DNA of 34,277 nt from Lachnospiraceae bacterium. Lineage in GTDB: Bacteria; Bacillota; Clostridia; Lachnospirales; Lachnospiraceae. The stretch covers positions 1 to 34,277 of the forward strand of contig JAFPZU010000062.1 in the NCBI GenBank assembly GCA_017417105.1, given 5' to 3'. This document shows, piece after piece, positions 7,305 to 14,395 of this stretch. The position numbers and the translations under genes are program-made. Below the pieces are notes generated by a model. The model worked only from the letters and a program-made list of their open reading frames with translations, was not told the DNA's origin and ran no database searches. Every line of letters starts with the position of its first letter. Within the stretch, counting starts at the first letter, position 1.

Positions 7305-8716
7305 AGCTTCACAGAACGCTCTATCCCAAACTGTTACTGGCCTATCTTTTGTTTTTTCTGCTCTCGTTCATTCTGATATCATCATTTAACAGCAGGATGA
7401 TCCTGAATGACCTTACAAGAACCCGCGCCGAATCACTGTACAGGGAAAGCCGCCTTGTGGCTACAACTTACGGAAAAGAGATATATAACGGGGGTGCAGT
7501 GAGAGAGGATGCGCTTTTGCAGCTTGCCGCGATAGATACTTTTATCTCGGCAGAGATACGGGTTATCGACACGGGCGGAAGGCAGATACTGGACAGCAGA
7601 TCCTCTGTAGAGACGGTGTTTTCTGATTTTGATCCTGCTGCAATAGGTTCTTACTATATGGTAGGAGATTTTTACGGCACCTACAGGGATGATTACCTGT
7701 CCGTATTCTATCCCATAACCGCCGGGTACAGGGTAAGAGGGTATGTGGTGATCCAGATGCCCATGTCGGATATCTATGCTTCCCGTGACAGACTGCTGAA
7801 CATTTCCTATCTGACCATGCTTTTCATGTACCTGCTGTCCCTGCTGGTGCTGGTTGTATTTACGTTTGTGGTTTATATTCCCATACGCCGGATCACAACA
7901 GCGGCAGAAGAGTACGCAAGAGGCCACTATGAGTATGATCCTTCAGTCAGAGGAAGAGACGAGATAGGCTATCTGGCAGAAACCCTTTACTATATGGCTT
8001 CGGAGATAGGCAGGTCTGAAGATAATCAGAAAAAATTCATTGCAAATGTATCTCACGACTTCAGATCACCGCTGACTTCGATCAGAGGATACCTGACAGC
8101 CATGCTTGACGGGACTATACCGCCTGAACTTCATGAGAAGTATCTTAAGGTTGTTCTCAATGAAACGGATCGCCTGACCAAACTGACAAACGGTCTTTTA
8201 GAGCTGAATTCCCTGAACACAAGGGGGATAGTCCTCACTATTTCGGATTTTGACATAAACCAGGTGATACGGCAGATCTGCGAAACTTTTGATGTTCTGT
8301 GCCGGGAAAAAAAGATATCGATCGAACTTATTCTTACGGGGGAAAGTCTTTTTGTGTCCGGTGACATGGGAAAGATACAGCAGGTGGTCGCTAACCTTGT
8401 GGATAATGCAATCAAGTTTTCCCACAGTAATTCCATCATCAGGATAGAGACGACAGAAAAGAGCGATAAGGTCTTTGTATCAGTAAAAGACTCGGGTATA
8501 GGGATCCCGGATGATGCCCAGAAACTGGTGTTTGACCGGTTTTATAAAACAGATCTCTCCCGGGGCAAGGATAAAAAGGGAACCGGACTGGGTCTTGCCA
8601 TAACAAAGGAGATCATTCAGGCACATAATCAGAATATCAATGTCATCTCCACGGAAGGAGTTGGCTCTGAATTCATATTCACACTTGCCAAGGCCAAAGA
8701 ACAGGAAGAGGAATAA
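7301..8716 (+). CDS. Sensor histidine kinase (HAMP, HisKA, HATPase)
   Basis: A 471-residue membrane kinase. Two transmembrane segments (about 9-28 and 168-194) flank an extracytoplasmic sensor region of about 135 residues. A HAMP linker (about 190-240) precedes HisKA with phosphoacceptor H252 in NVSHDFRSPLTS. The ATPase domain shows the N box (NLVDNAIKFS), G1 (DSGIGIP) and G2 (GTGLGLAI). ATG overlaps the stop of the HtrA-like gene (ATGA). No regulator follows; the nearest is the OmpR-type regulator at 2803-3504 on the other strand. WalK-type systems in Firmicutes are often linked to an htrA gene, which supports, without proving, that kinase, regulator and HtrA-like protein form one envelope-sensing system. 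Confidence 0.92.
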   Translation: MKLHRTLYPKLLLAYLLFFLLSFILISSFNSRMILNDLTRTRAESLYRESRLVATTYGKEIYNGGAVREDALLQLAAIDTFISAEIRVIDTGGRQILDSRSSVETVFSDFDPAAIGSYYMVGDFYGTYRDDYLSVFYPITAGYRVRGYVVIQMPMSDIYASRDRLLNISYLTMLFMYLLSLLVLVVFTFVVYIPIRRITTAAEEYARGHYEYDPSVRGRDEIGYLAETLYYMASEIGRSEDNQKKFIANVSHDFRSPLTSIRGYLTAMLDGTIPPELHEKYLKVVLNETDRLTKLTNGLLELNSLNTRGIVLTISDFDINQVIRQICETFDVLCREKKISIELILTGESLFVSGDMGKIQQVVANLVDNAIKFSHSNSIIRIETTEKSDKVFVSVKDSGIGIPDDAQKLVFDRFYKTDLSRGKDKKGTGLGLAITKEIIQAHNQNINVISTEGVGSEFIFTLAKAKEQEEE

Positions 8717-8722
8717 AGAGAA

Positions 8723-8748
8723 AAGGGAGATCCTCACGGATCTCCCTT
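8723..8748 (-). terminator. Intrinsic terminator after tRNA-Leu
   Basis: An 11 bp stem (8723-8733 with 8738-8748) and tcac loop are followed on the minus strand by TTTTCTCTTTATT, so it terminates the leftward tRNA transcript. The same hairpin lies just after the rightward kinase stop (8716) and may act weakly in that direction, where the T-tract is poor. Confidence 0.8.
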
Positions 8749-8749
8749 C

Positions 8750-8835
8750 TGCCGGTGACCGGGGTCGAACCGGTACGGGTATTACTACCCACGGGATTTT
8801 AAGTCCCGGGCGTCTGCCAGTTCCGCCACACCGGC
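8750..8835 (-). tRNA. tRNA-Leu (anticodon UAA)
   Basis: On the minus strand a class II tRNA folds. The acceptor stem GCCGGTG pairs with CACCGGC, the D arm contains GGCAGAC, and the anticodon stem CGGGA/TCCCG carries loop CTTAAAA, giving anticodon TAA. A long variable arm (GTGGGTAGTAATACCC) and the T arm CCGGTTCGACCCCGG follow. The discriminator base is A (position 8750). The 3' CCA is not encoded. It reads Leu UUA (and possibly UUG) codons. Confidence 0.97.
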
Positions 8836-8844
8836 GCAACACAT

Positions 8845-8873
8845 ATAGTATCACGAAAACCGATATCGGGCAA
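8845..8873 (-). promoter_or_regulatory. Promoter of tRNA-Leu
   Basis: Minus strand TTGCCC (8873 to 8868) is 17 bases from TACTAT (8850 to 8845). The predicted start is within a few bases of the mature 5' end of the tRNA at 8835. Confidence 0.5.
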
Positions 8874-8876
8874 TAA

Positions 8877-9141
8877 TCAGTTAAAATAGAGAAAGATAAC
8901 GGAAGAATATCTCACAAACAGGCGATGGATAAGGCTGTTAAGAAAATGATCAAAGATCAGAAATAATCTTTGTTGTTTAAACCGCCAAAATGGCGGATTG
9001 AAAAGCATCAGTGGAAATGGTTCCTATGATGGCAATTCGGTTGCTCTGGCGAACAACAGTCGAGAGCGTTTGTTAGATGACGAAGAAATCTGTTCCGTGA
9101 GCCGGCTGCCCGTTGAACCGCTACGAACAATAACCTTTTAA
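8877..9141 (+). pseudogene. Possible gene remnants in two frames
   Basis: The space between tRNA-Leu and the GH13 gene has no intact gene but two rightward open stretches without convincing starts. One (8877-8966) encodes 29 residues containing GRISHKQAMDKAVKKM. The other (8950-9141) stays open for 63 codons with ISGNGSYDGNSVALAN and SVSRLPVEPLRTITF and ends inside the 3' end of the convergent GH13 gene. The first resembles the C-terminal style of RhuM-type proteins; that is a weak impression. A small hairpin ccgcc-aaaat-ggcgg lies near 8982-8996. This could be a decayed gene or chance. Confidence 0.25.
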
Positions 9142-11241
9142 GACTATGGCGCTGTACGCCGGAAGATCGATATGGAGTCTGCCGGCAACTACGTCTATTT
9201 CTGCAGGTTCTGTCGTATGTTCCACCTGATCCGTCTGGATAAGCCGTTTAACATAGCAGGTTCTGGGAAGACCGGTCTCCCATACGGATATGGCTTTTTC
9301 CATGGGATGGTCGTTATTATTAATGGCTATGATAGAAACAGCATTCAAAGTCACCCTGGCATAAGACAGATAGGCATAGTCGCTAACAAGCCGCATAACG
9401 GAACCGATGCGGAGCTCCTTATTTTCCCGGTGTATCCTTATAAGGGCTCTGTGAAGATCGATAAGCTCGGTGTCTTCATTTCCCCAGGGGAAGGTTCTTC
9501 GGTTATCCGGATCTGTGAAGCCCACCAGCCCCGCTTCATCTCCGTAATATATTGTAGGACAGCCGGGCCAGGTGAACTGCAGCAGGACGGCGGCTCTGAA
9601 AACTGCTTTGTTGATGTCTCTCGAAGCTGCTTCCCAGCCAAGGTTTGAAGCCCGGCCTGCTTTGTGATTGGTTCTTGTCAGGAACCTGCTGTGGTCGTGA
9701 TTGGAAAGCTCATTCATGGCGACCGAGATCGAAGGCTCGGTATAGTTCATATAATTATGCGTCATGGCATTCCAGAAGGCATCCGTATTACCGAGCATAT
9801 TCGGCCTGAAATCATCTGAATGCTTTTCTTCTCCGGTCAAAAACCAGGTTACGGGCTCCATGAAAGCGTCATAATTCATGACGGAGTCCCATTCGTTGCC
9901 CCCAAGCCATGAAGCAGGCTCGCCGTAGTGCTCTGCCAGGATTATCGCATCGGGGTTTGCCTGTTTAACGGCCTTTCTGAATTTTTGCCAGAATTCATGA
10001 TTAAAGGCCTCCGAGTGCCCCAGATCCGCAGCGACATCAAGCCTCCAGCCGTCACAGTTATAAGGTGGGGATACCCATTTTGCGGCTATACGCAGAATAT
10101 ACTCCTGCAGCTGCTGTGAGTCCTCATAGTTTAGCTTCGGGAGAGTATCATGCCCCCACCAGCCGTCGTAGGTATGGTTATAGGGCCACTCTCCTTCGGA
10201 ATTATTATGGAATTTAAAGAACGAGCGGTACGGGCTGTCTTTTGATACGTAAGCTCCCGCTTCATAGCCCTCCTGCCCTTCATATATTCTCTCTCGATCC
10301 AGCCACTTATTGAAAGAGCCGCAGTGATTGAAGACCCCGTCGATTATGACCCTGATTCCCATGGAATGACACTTTTGGACAAGCTCGGCAAAAAGCTGGT
10401 TTGAAGCTTCCAGATTTTCCCTGTTAGTGACCCGGTTGATATAACGGGAAGCTTTTTTATTATCCCCTTCTCCCTCCGGAAGGAGTTCTCCATGATCGGA
10501 TACGATCTTCCCAATGTGGGGATCGATATAATCATAGTCCTGTATATCGTATCCGTGATTTGAGGGTGAAACAAACAGAGGGTTAAAGTAGATACAATCT
10601 ATCCCGAGGCTCTTAAGATAAGGAAGCTTTTCCATAACCCCGGCAAGGTCTCCTCCGTAGAAATGCCTTACATCCATATCGTAAGGGAGTTCTTCCCAGG
10701 AGACAGCCTTCTGTGAATGATGCCCGATGTAGTTATATTCATGATCCAGGACATCATTTGTCGGGTCTCCGTTTCTGAACCGGTCGACATATATCTGATA
10801 CATTACGCAGTTTTTAGCCCATTCAGGCTCTTTGAAGCCGGGGATCAGACAGAAATCATAGTAGTCATTCTCGTCTTTCACTACACCCCTTCTGTCAAAA
10901 AAGGTATTCTGTCTGCCGCATTCAACAAAGAAATGCCATCGCACGGGGGAATTGTCCAGCTCGATCTCGGTTTCATAGAAATCGAAAACCCCGACCGTTT
11001 TTACCTTATCCATCAGAAGCCGCTCTCCGCCCGTACACAGAAAAACGTGGCTTGCATTTTTTCTTCCGGTTCTGAACTTTATACGGACAATGGAATAAGG
11101 TTCCGGTTCCAGAGGAGATACATAATCCTCAGTAACATCCGAAAATAAAGCCTTTGTCTGCATGGAAGGCTTCATAGTAAGCATGTAGAGGCGTTTCATC
11201 TCCGTCTCGGAAAGCCCCGGGATCCAGTCATAGATCTGCAA
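9121..11241 (-). CDS. GH13 alpha-glucan hydrolase (neopullulanase/cyclomaltodextrinase-like)
   Basis: A 706-residue glycoside hydrolase of family 13 acting on alpha-glucans or maltodextrins. An N-terminal beta domain (about 30-130, CBM34-like) precedes the TIM barrel. Region I is DGVFNH (301-306), region II DGWRLDVA with nucleophile D402, region III IILAEHYG with acid/base E437, and region IV LSNHDHSR with D516. A C-terminal beta domain follows (about 615-706). There is no signal peptide, so it is probably cytoplasmic and works on imported or stored glucan. The start codon is TTG, chosen because GGAGGAA lies 5 bases upstream. It follows the NYN-domain gene by 18 bases on the same strand. Subfamily and precise linkage specificity cannot be settled by eye. 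Confidence 0.88.
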   Translation of the reverse strand: MQIYDWIPGLSETEMKRLYMLTMKPSMQTKALFSDVTEDYVSPLEPEPYSIVRIKFRTGRKNASHVFLCTGGERLLMDKVKTVGVFDFYETEIELDNSPVRWHFFVECGRQNTFFDRRGVVKDENDYYDFCLIPGFKEPEWAKNCVMYQIYVDRFRNGDPTNDVLDHEYNYIGHHSQKAVSWEELPYDMDVRHFYGGDLAGVMEKLPYLKSLGIDCIYFNPLFVSPSNHGYDIQDYDYIDPHIGKIVSDHGELLPEGEGDNKKASRYINRVTNRENLEASNQLFAELVQKCHSMGIRVIIDGVFNHCGSFNKWLDRERIYEGQEGYEAGAYVSKDSPYRSFFKFHNNSEGEWPYNHTYDGWWGHDTLPKLNYEDSQQLQEYILRIAAKWVSPPYNCDGWRLDVAADLGHSEAFNHEFWQKFRKAVKQANPDAIILAEHYGEPASWLGGNEWDSVMNYDAFMEPVTWFLTGEEKHSDDFRPNMLGNTDAFWNAMTHNYMNYTEPSISVAMNELSNHDHSRFLTRTNHKAGRASNLGWEAASRDINKAVFRAAVLLQFTWPGCPTIYYGDEAGLVGFTDPDNRRTFPWGNEDTELIDLHRALIRIHRENKELRIGSVMRLVSDYAYLSYARVTLNAVSIIAINNNDHPMEKAISVWETGLPRTCYVKRLIQTDQVEHTTEPAEIDVVAGRLHIDLPAYSAIVLKGYCS

Positions 11242-11259
11242 TGTTATTCCTCCTACCCA

Positions 11260-12042
11260 TCACAGTAGTTTTACGTAGGTTGAGTCTCCGTCTTTTGTTA
11301 CCTGAAGGCTGTCGAACTGTTTCAGGAATACCGACAGCTTGCCGGCTCCGTAGTTTCTGGTATCGAAGTCCGGGTAACGGCGGATCAGGGAATTTCCCAG
11401 AGTTCCGATATACATGCCGTTATCCTCGTCTCCGTTTGCTTCAATGATGGATATGATAGCCCCTTCTATGGTATCAAGGTCCGTTGAAGCCTCCGCTTCG
11501 GATTCATTGATATCCGGAGTATCGTCATCATAATCCTTTTTCTGTTTCTGCTTAGTCTGTGATTTCTTTTTCTGGGTCTTTTTGCTGCTCTGGGATTTGT
11601 TTGCTTCCTTATACAGCAGGTCGATTACCTTGAAATAGTCGCAGGCGTTCCTTAAAGCCACCGGAGTTTTTGATTCTCCCATGCCGACCACGACCTTACC
11701 CTCTTCCTTCAGGGTGGCAGCAAGCCTTGTAAAGTCCGAATCACTGGATACAAGGATAAAACCGTCTACGTTGCTCCGGTATAATATATTCATCGCGTCT
11801 ATTATAAGCGCAGAGTCCGATGAATTCTTCCCGAACGTATTATTAAACTGCTGCATTGGGATTATTGAATAGTCAAGAAGTTTGCCTCTCCAGGTGCTGG
11901 AGCTTTGTCTTGTCCAGTCCCCATAGGCTCTTTTTATGGTGATGTTCCCGTAATTACTGGCCTCATTCATTATGAGTTCAATGTACTTGGGAGCTATATT
12001 TTCTATATCGATCAGGACTGCAAATCTCTTTTCATCCGCCAT
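11260..12042 (-). CDS. NYN (LabA-like PIN) domain protein with C-terminal OST-HTH/LOTUS domain
   Basis: A 260-residue protein. The N-terminal NYN domain (about 5-145) keeps the acidic residues of the PIN-like nuclease fold (VLIDIENI near the start, VSSDSDF mid-domain), suggesting a metal-dependent RNase or RNA-binding role. A Lys/Gln/Ser-rich linker (about 150-180) and an acidic stretch lead to a LOTUS/OST-HTH domain (about 190-260) with YPDFDTRNYG, a fold known to bind RNA, including G-rich or G-quadruplex RNA in studied members. An in-frame GTG lies 6 bases upstream at 12048, but it overlaps the ribosome binding site GGAGGT, so ATG 12042 is preferred. It is first in a two-gene leftward unit with the GH13 gene; no functional link is known. 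Confidence 0.85.
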   Translation of the reverse strand: MADEKRFAVLIDIENIAPKYIELIMNEASNYGNITIKRAYGDWTRQSSSTWRGKLLDYSIIPMQQFNNTFGKNSSDSALIIDAMNILYRSNVDGFILVSSDSDFTRLAATLKEEGKVVVGMGESKTPVALRNACDYFKVIDLLYKEANKSQSSKKTQKKKSQTKQKQKKDYDDDTPDINESEAEASTDLDTIEGAIISIIEANGDEDNGMYIGTLGNSLIRRYPDFDTRNYGAGKLSVFLKQFDSLQVTKDGDSTYVKLL

Positions 12043-12057
12043 ATACACCTCCGAGTG

Positions 12058-12069
12058 ACCATATATGGT
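12058..12069. promoter_or_regulatory. 12-bp palindrome upstream of the NYN gene
   Basis: accatatatggt is a perfect dyad placed just before the NYN ribosome binding site. A 6 bp stem gtgttg/caacac (12068-12073 with 12085-12090) adjoins it. It could be an operator or mRNA structure; no binding protein is implied by the sequence. Confidence 0.3.
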
Positions 12070-12150
12070 GTTGCCTTACAAAAACAACACGGTATACAGT
12101 TTACCATAAAAGTCGATTACTGCAAAACCGTTTAGTTAATCTGATAATTG

Positions 12151-12159
12151 TGGTATAAT
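12151..12159 (+). promoter_or_regulatory. Extended -10 promoter of rubrerythrin
   Basis: TGGTATAAT (12151-12159) is an extended -10; the matching -35 position (tttagt, 12131-12136) is weak. The start would be near 12166, giving a leader of about 44 bases with AGGAG before the ATG. Confidence 0.6.
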
Positions 12160-12209
12160 TTTAGATGCTGTGTGACAGAGAGATTATAATATGAAAGGAG
12201 AAGTATATT

Positions 12210-12749
12210 ATGAAATGGGTATGTCAGGTATGTGGCCACGTACATGAAGGCGATAATCCTCCGGATGAGTGTCCGGTATGCCATGCTCCGGCGGCTAAAT
12301 TTGCAAAGCAGGAGGGTGAGATGACATGGGCAGCAGAGCATGTGGTCGGCGTAGCAAAAGGAGTATCTGAGGATATCCTTGCAGACCTTCGGTCCAATTT
12401 TGAGGGCGAATGCTCTGAAGTAGGTATGTATCTTGCAATGAGCCGTCAGGCATTTCGTGAGGGCTATCCAGAGATTGGCGATTATTATCACAGGGCAGCG
12501 CTTGAGGAAGCAGAGCATGCTGCTAAATTTGCCGAGCTTTTAGGAGAAGTGCTTACGGATTCCACAAAGAAGAATCTTCAGATGAGAGTGGATGCCGAGA
12601 ACGGCGCTACTGCCGGGAAGACGGATCTGGCAAAGCGCGCAAAAGCGCAGAATCTTGATGCCATCCATGATACTGTACATGAAATGGCCAGGGATGAGGC
12701 CAGGCATGGCAAGGCTTTCAAGGGACTTTTGGACAGATATTTCGGCTGA
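12210..12749 (+). CDS. Rubrerythrin with N-terminal rubredoxin domain (reverse rubrerythrin)
   Basis: A 179-residue non-haem iron peroxidase protecting anaerobes from H2O2 and oxygen. Residues 1-30 form a rubredoxin knuckle with C5, C8, C21 and C24. The rest is the ferritin-like four-helix diiron domain, with ligand motifs EGECSE, EEAEH and DEARH. Classical rubrerythrin has rubredoxin at the C-terminus; here the order is reversed, as in the clostridial reverse rubrerythrins, which take electrons from NADH via a reductase and rubredoxin. It is transcribed alone: its own extended -10 promoter precedes it and a terminator follows. Confidence 0.93.
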   Translation: MKWVCQVCGHVHEGDNPPDECPVCHAPAAKFAKQEGEMTWAAEHVVGVAKGVSEDILADLRSNFEGECSEVGMYLAMSRQAFREGYPEIGDYYHRAALEEAEHAAKFAELLGEVLTDSTKKNLQMRVDAENGATAGKTDLAKRAKAQNLDAIHDTVHEMARDEARHGKAFKGLLDRYFG

Positions 12750-12788
12750 GCACCTGGATATTTACTGTAATAATGGAAGACAAAAGGG

Positions 12789-12811
12789 CGGGGCATATGG
12801 CCCCGTTCTTT
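12789..12811 (+). terminator. Intrinsic terminator after rubrerythrin
   Basis: A GC-rich stem cggggc (12789-12794) pairs with gccccg (12800-12805) across a 5-base loop, followed by TTCTTTC. It separates rubrerythrin from larC. Confidence 0.7.
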
Positions 12812-12843
12812 CGTAAAATGGAAATGGCTGGAGTGTATACAAT

Positions 12844-14067
12844 ATGAAGATCTTATATATTGACTGCGGCATGGGGGCTGCAGGGGATATGATGACGGGC
12901 GCTCTTCTGGAGCTTTTGCCTGAGGAGGAGCAGGAGGACATGCTTGAAAAACTCCGTAACGCCGGGCTTTCCGGAGTTGATATAAGAAGAGAGAAAATGA
13001 TCAAATGCGGGATCCTGGGGACTCACATCAAGGTAACAGTAAACGGTATCGGTGAAGAGCAGGAAGAGGAACTGCATCATCATGATCATGAGCACGACCA
13101 CCATCATCACCATCAACACATGCACATGTCCGATATAAGACAGATCGTGGAGGGGCTTAACATATCGGATGAGATAAAAAAGGACGTCCTGACCGTTTAT
13201 GGCATGATAGCAGAGGCAGAGAGTCATGTACACGGGGTGGAAACAGCGGAAGTTCATTTTCACGAGGTTGGCATGAAGGATGCGATAATGGATGTAATGG
13301 CAGCCTGTATGCTGATGAGGCATATATCCCCGGACAGGATAATGTCCTCTCCGGTTCATGTGGGAAGCGGTCAGGTGAAGTGCGCTCACGGCATTATGCC
13401 GGTTCCGGCTCCTGCGACAGCTTTTATTCTCAAGGAGATACCTGTGTACAGTGCCGGAATAGACGGGGAGCTGTGCACGCCTACCGGAGCGGCTCTTCTG
13501 AAATTCTTTGTACAGGAATACGCAGACATGCCTGCCATGACGACCCGGGGGATAGGATACGGCATGGGGAGCAGAGATTTTCCGAGAGCGAATTGTATGA
13601 GGGCTTTCCTGGGAGAGAGAGTTTTACAGTCTGCCGGGACAGACAGGGTCGTGGAGCTTTCCTGCAATATGGATGATATCACCGGGGAGGAGCTCGGATT
13701 TGCCATGGAGCGGCTTTATGAGCTGGGGGCAAAGGAAGTGTATACAATCCCGGTCGGAATGAAGAAATCCAGACCCGGGATCATGCTGAATGTGCTCTGC
13801 GAACAAAAAGACAGGGAGGATATTATACGGGCGATATTCCGGTATACCACAAGCATAGGAATAAGGGAGACCGAGCATAAAAGGTATGTTTTAAACCGTG
13901 AAGAACGGGTCATGGAAACAGATTATGGTAACATAAAATATAAGCACTCCGAGGGGTACGGTATGTTTAAAAATAAATACGAGTATGAGGATATCGCACG
14001 TATAGCAAGGGATAACGGGAGTGCCCTGAATGATTTAAAAATCCCCTCTTTACAAGACAGAGAATGA
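12844..14067 (+). CDS. larC: Nickel-pincer cofactor biosynthesis protein LarC
   Basis: A 407-residue LarC homologue (DUF111 family). In lactobacilli LarC is the CTP-dependent nickel insertase completing the pincer cofactor of lactate racemase and related LarA enzymes. The N-terminus has DCGMGAAGDM, and residues 78-94 form a His-rich segment typical of nickel handling. The C-terminal half keeps the LarC2 core (DDITGEE, MKKSRPGIML). Lactobacillus plantarum makes full LarC through a ribosomal frameshift between larC1 and larC2; here one uninterrupted frame encodes both. No larA, larB or larE lies within the window, so its partners must be elsewhere. It starts 39 bases after the rubrerythrin terminator, with GGAG upstream of ATG. 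Confidence 0.92.
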   Translation: MKILYIDCGMGAAGDMMTGALLELLPEEEQEDMLEKLRNAGLSGVDIRREKMIKCGILGTHIKVTVNGIGEEQEEELHHHDHEHDHHHHHQHMHMSDIRQIVEGLNISDEIKKDVLTVYGMIAEAESHVHGVETAEVHFHEVGMKDAIMDVMAACMLMRHISPDRIMSSPVHVGSGQVKCAHGIMPVPAPATAFILKEIPVYSAGIDGELCTPTGAALLKFFVQEYADMPAMTTRGIGYGMGSRDFPRANCMRAFLGERVLQSAGTDRVVELSCNMDDITGEELGFAMERLYELGAKEVYTIPVGMKKSRPGIMLNVLCEQKDREDIIRAIFRYTTSIGIRETEHKRYVLNREERVMETDYGNIKYKHSEGYGMFKNKYEYEDIARIARDNGSALNDLKIPSLQDRE

Positions 14068-14120
14068 GTTGTAATATATACCTACATGTTGTGGTAGACA
14101 AGTTTGGACTTACTAAATGT

Positions 14121-14167
14121 GGCGGTTTTTCGCCTTTTTAAGACCATACGAGACCCGTATGGTCTTT
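14121..14167 (+). terminator. Tandem terminators after larC
   Basis: A short hairpin ggcg-gttttt-cgcc (14121-14134) is followed by TTTTT. Then a perfect 10 bp stem agaccatacg (14141-14150) pairs with 14156-14165, followed by TTAATT. Together they should end larC transcription. Confidence 0.7.
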
Positions 14168-14212
14168 AATTCGCACAAAGCGCGTCATAATATGTAAACC
14201 AGTCCTGTGACG

Positions 14213-14322
14213 CAGGGTCAGAAGGTGCTTTAGCACCTTGGGGATCCGGGATATAGGGATCGGGCTCGCCCGAAATCACTATATCCCGGATCCCCAAACG
14301 GCACGAAGTGCTTTTGACTTTG
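14213..14322 (+). repeat. Structured palindromic element in the nrdD leader
   Basis: Outer bases 14213-14220 (cagggtca) pair, with G-U, with 14315-14322 (tgactttg). Inside are hairpin aaggtgc-ttta-gcacctt (14222-14239), a perfect 19 bp stem (14238-14256 with 14279-14297) whose loop holds cggg/cccg, and hairpin gcac-gaa-gtgc (14301-14311). The left and right halves are related to each other as diverged inverted copies. It ends about 70 bases before nrdD, so if transcribed it forms a branched leader RNA. It matches no riboswitch consensus I recognise. Confidence 0.65.
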
Positions 14323-14395
14323 GCATCATGGGAACCACTCATGAGGGAGAGAAAAAGGAACAGCCTGTTCGACAAAATCGATAGGGGGAGTGGTA

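Noticed and set aside
7433..7927. 164-residue leftward frame opposite the kinase
   Set aside because: It is antisense to the sensor region of an intact kinase, with no ribosome binding site and no recognisable domain.
13075..13126. CAT-rich tract in larC as a repeat element
   Set aside because: It is coding and explained by the His-rich nickel-binding segment expected in LarC.
12853..13389. Leftward frame rich in Met/Val opposite the His-rich part of larC
   Set aside because: It is the antisense reading of the CAT/CAC-rich His tract.
14166..14375. A 69-residue leftward frame over the nrdD leader
   Set aside because: It coincides with the structured palindrome and shows no start signal or recognisable protein character.
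14168..14395. Known riboswitch (cobalamin or other) upstream of nrdD
   Set aside because: I could not find a consensus core of any riboswitch class; the signal is simple palindromy.
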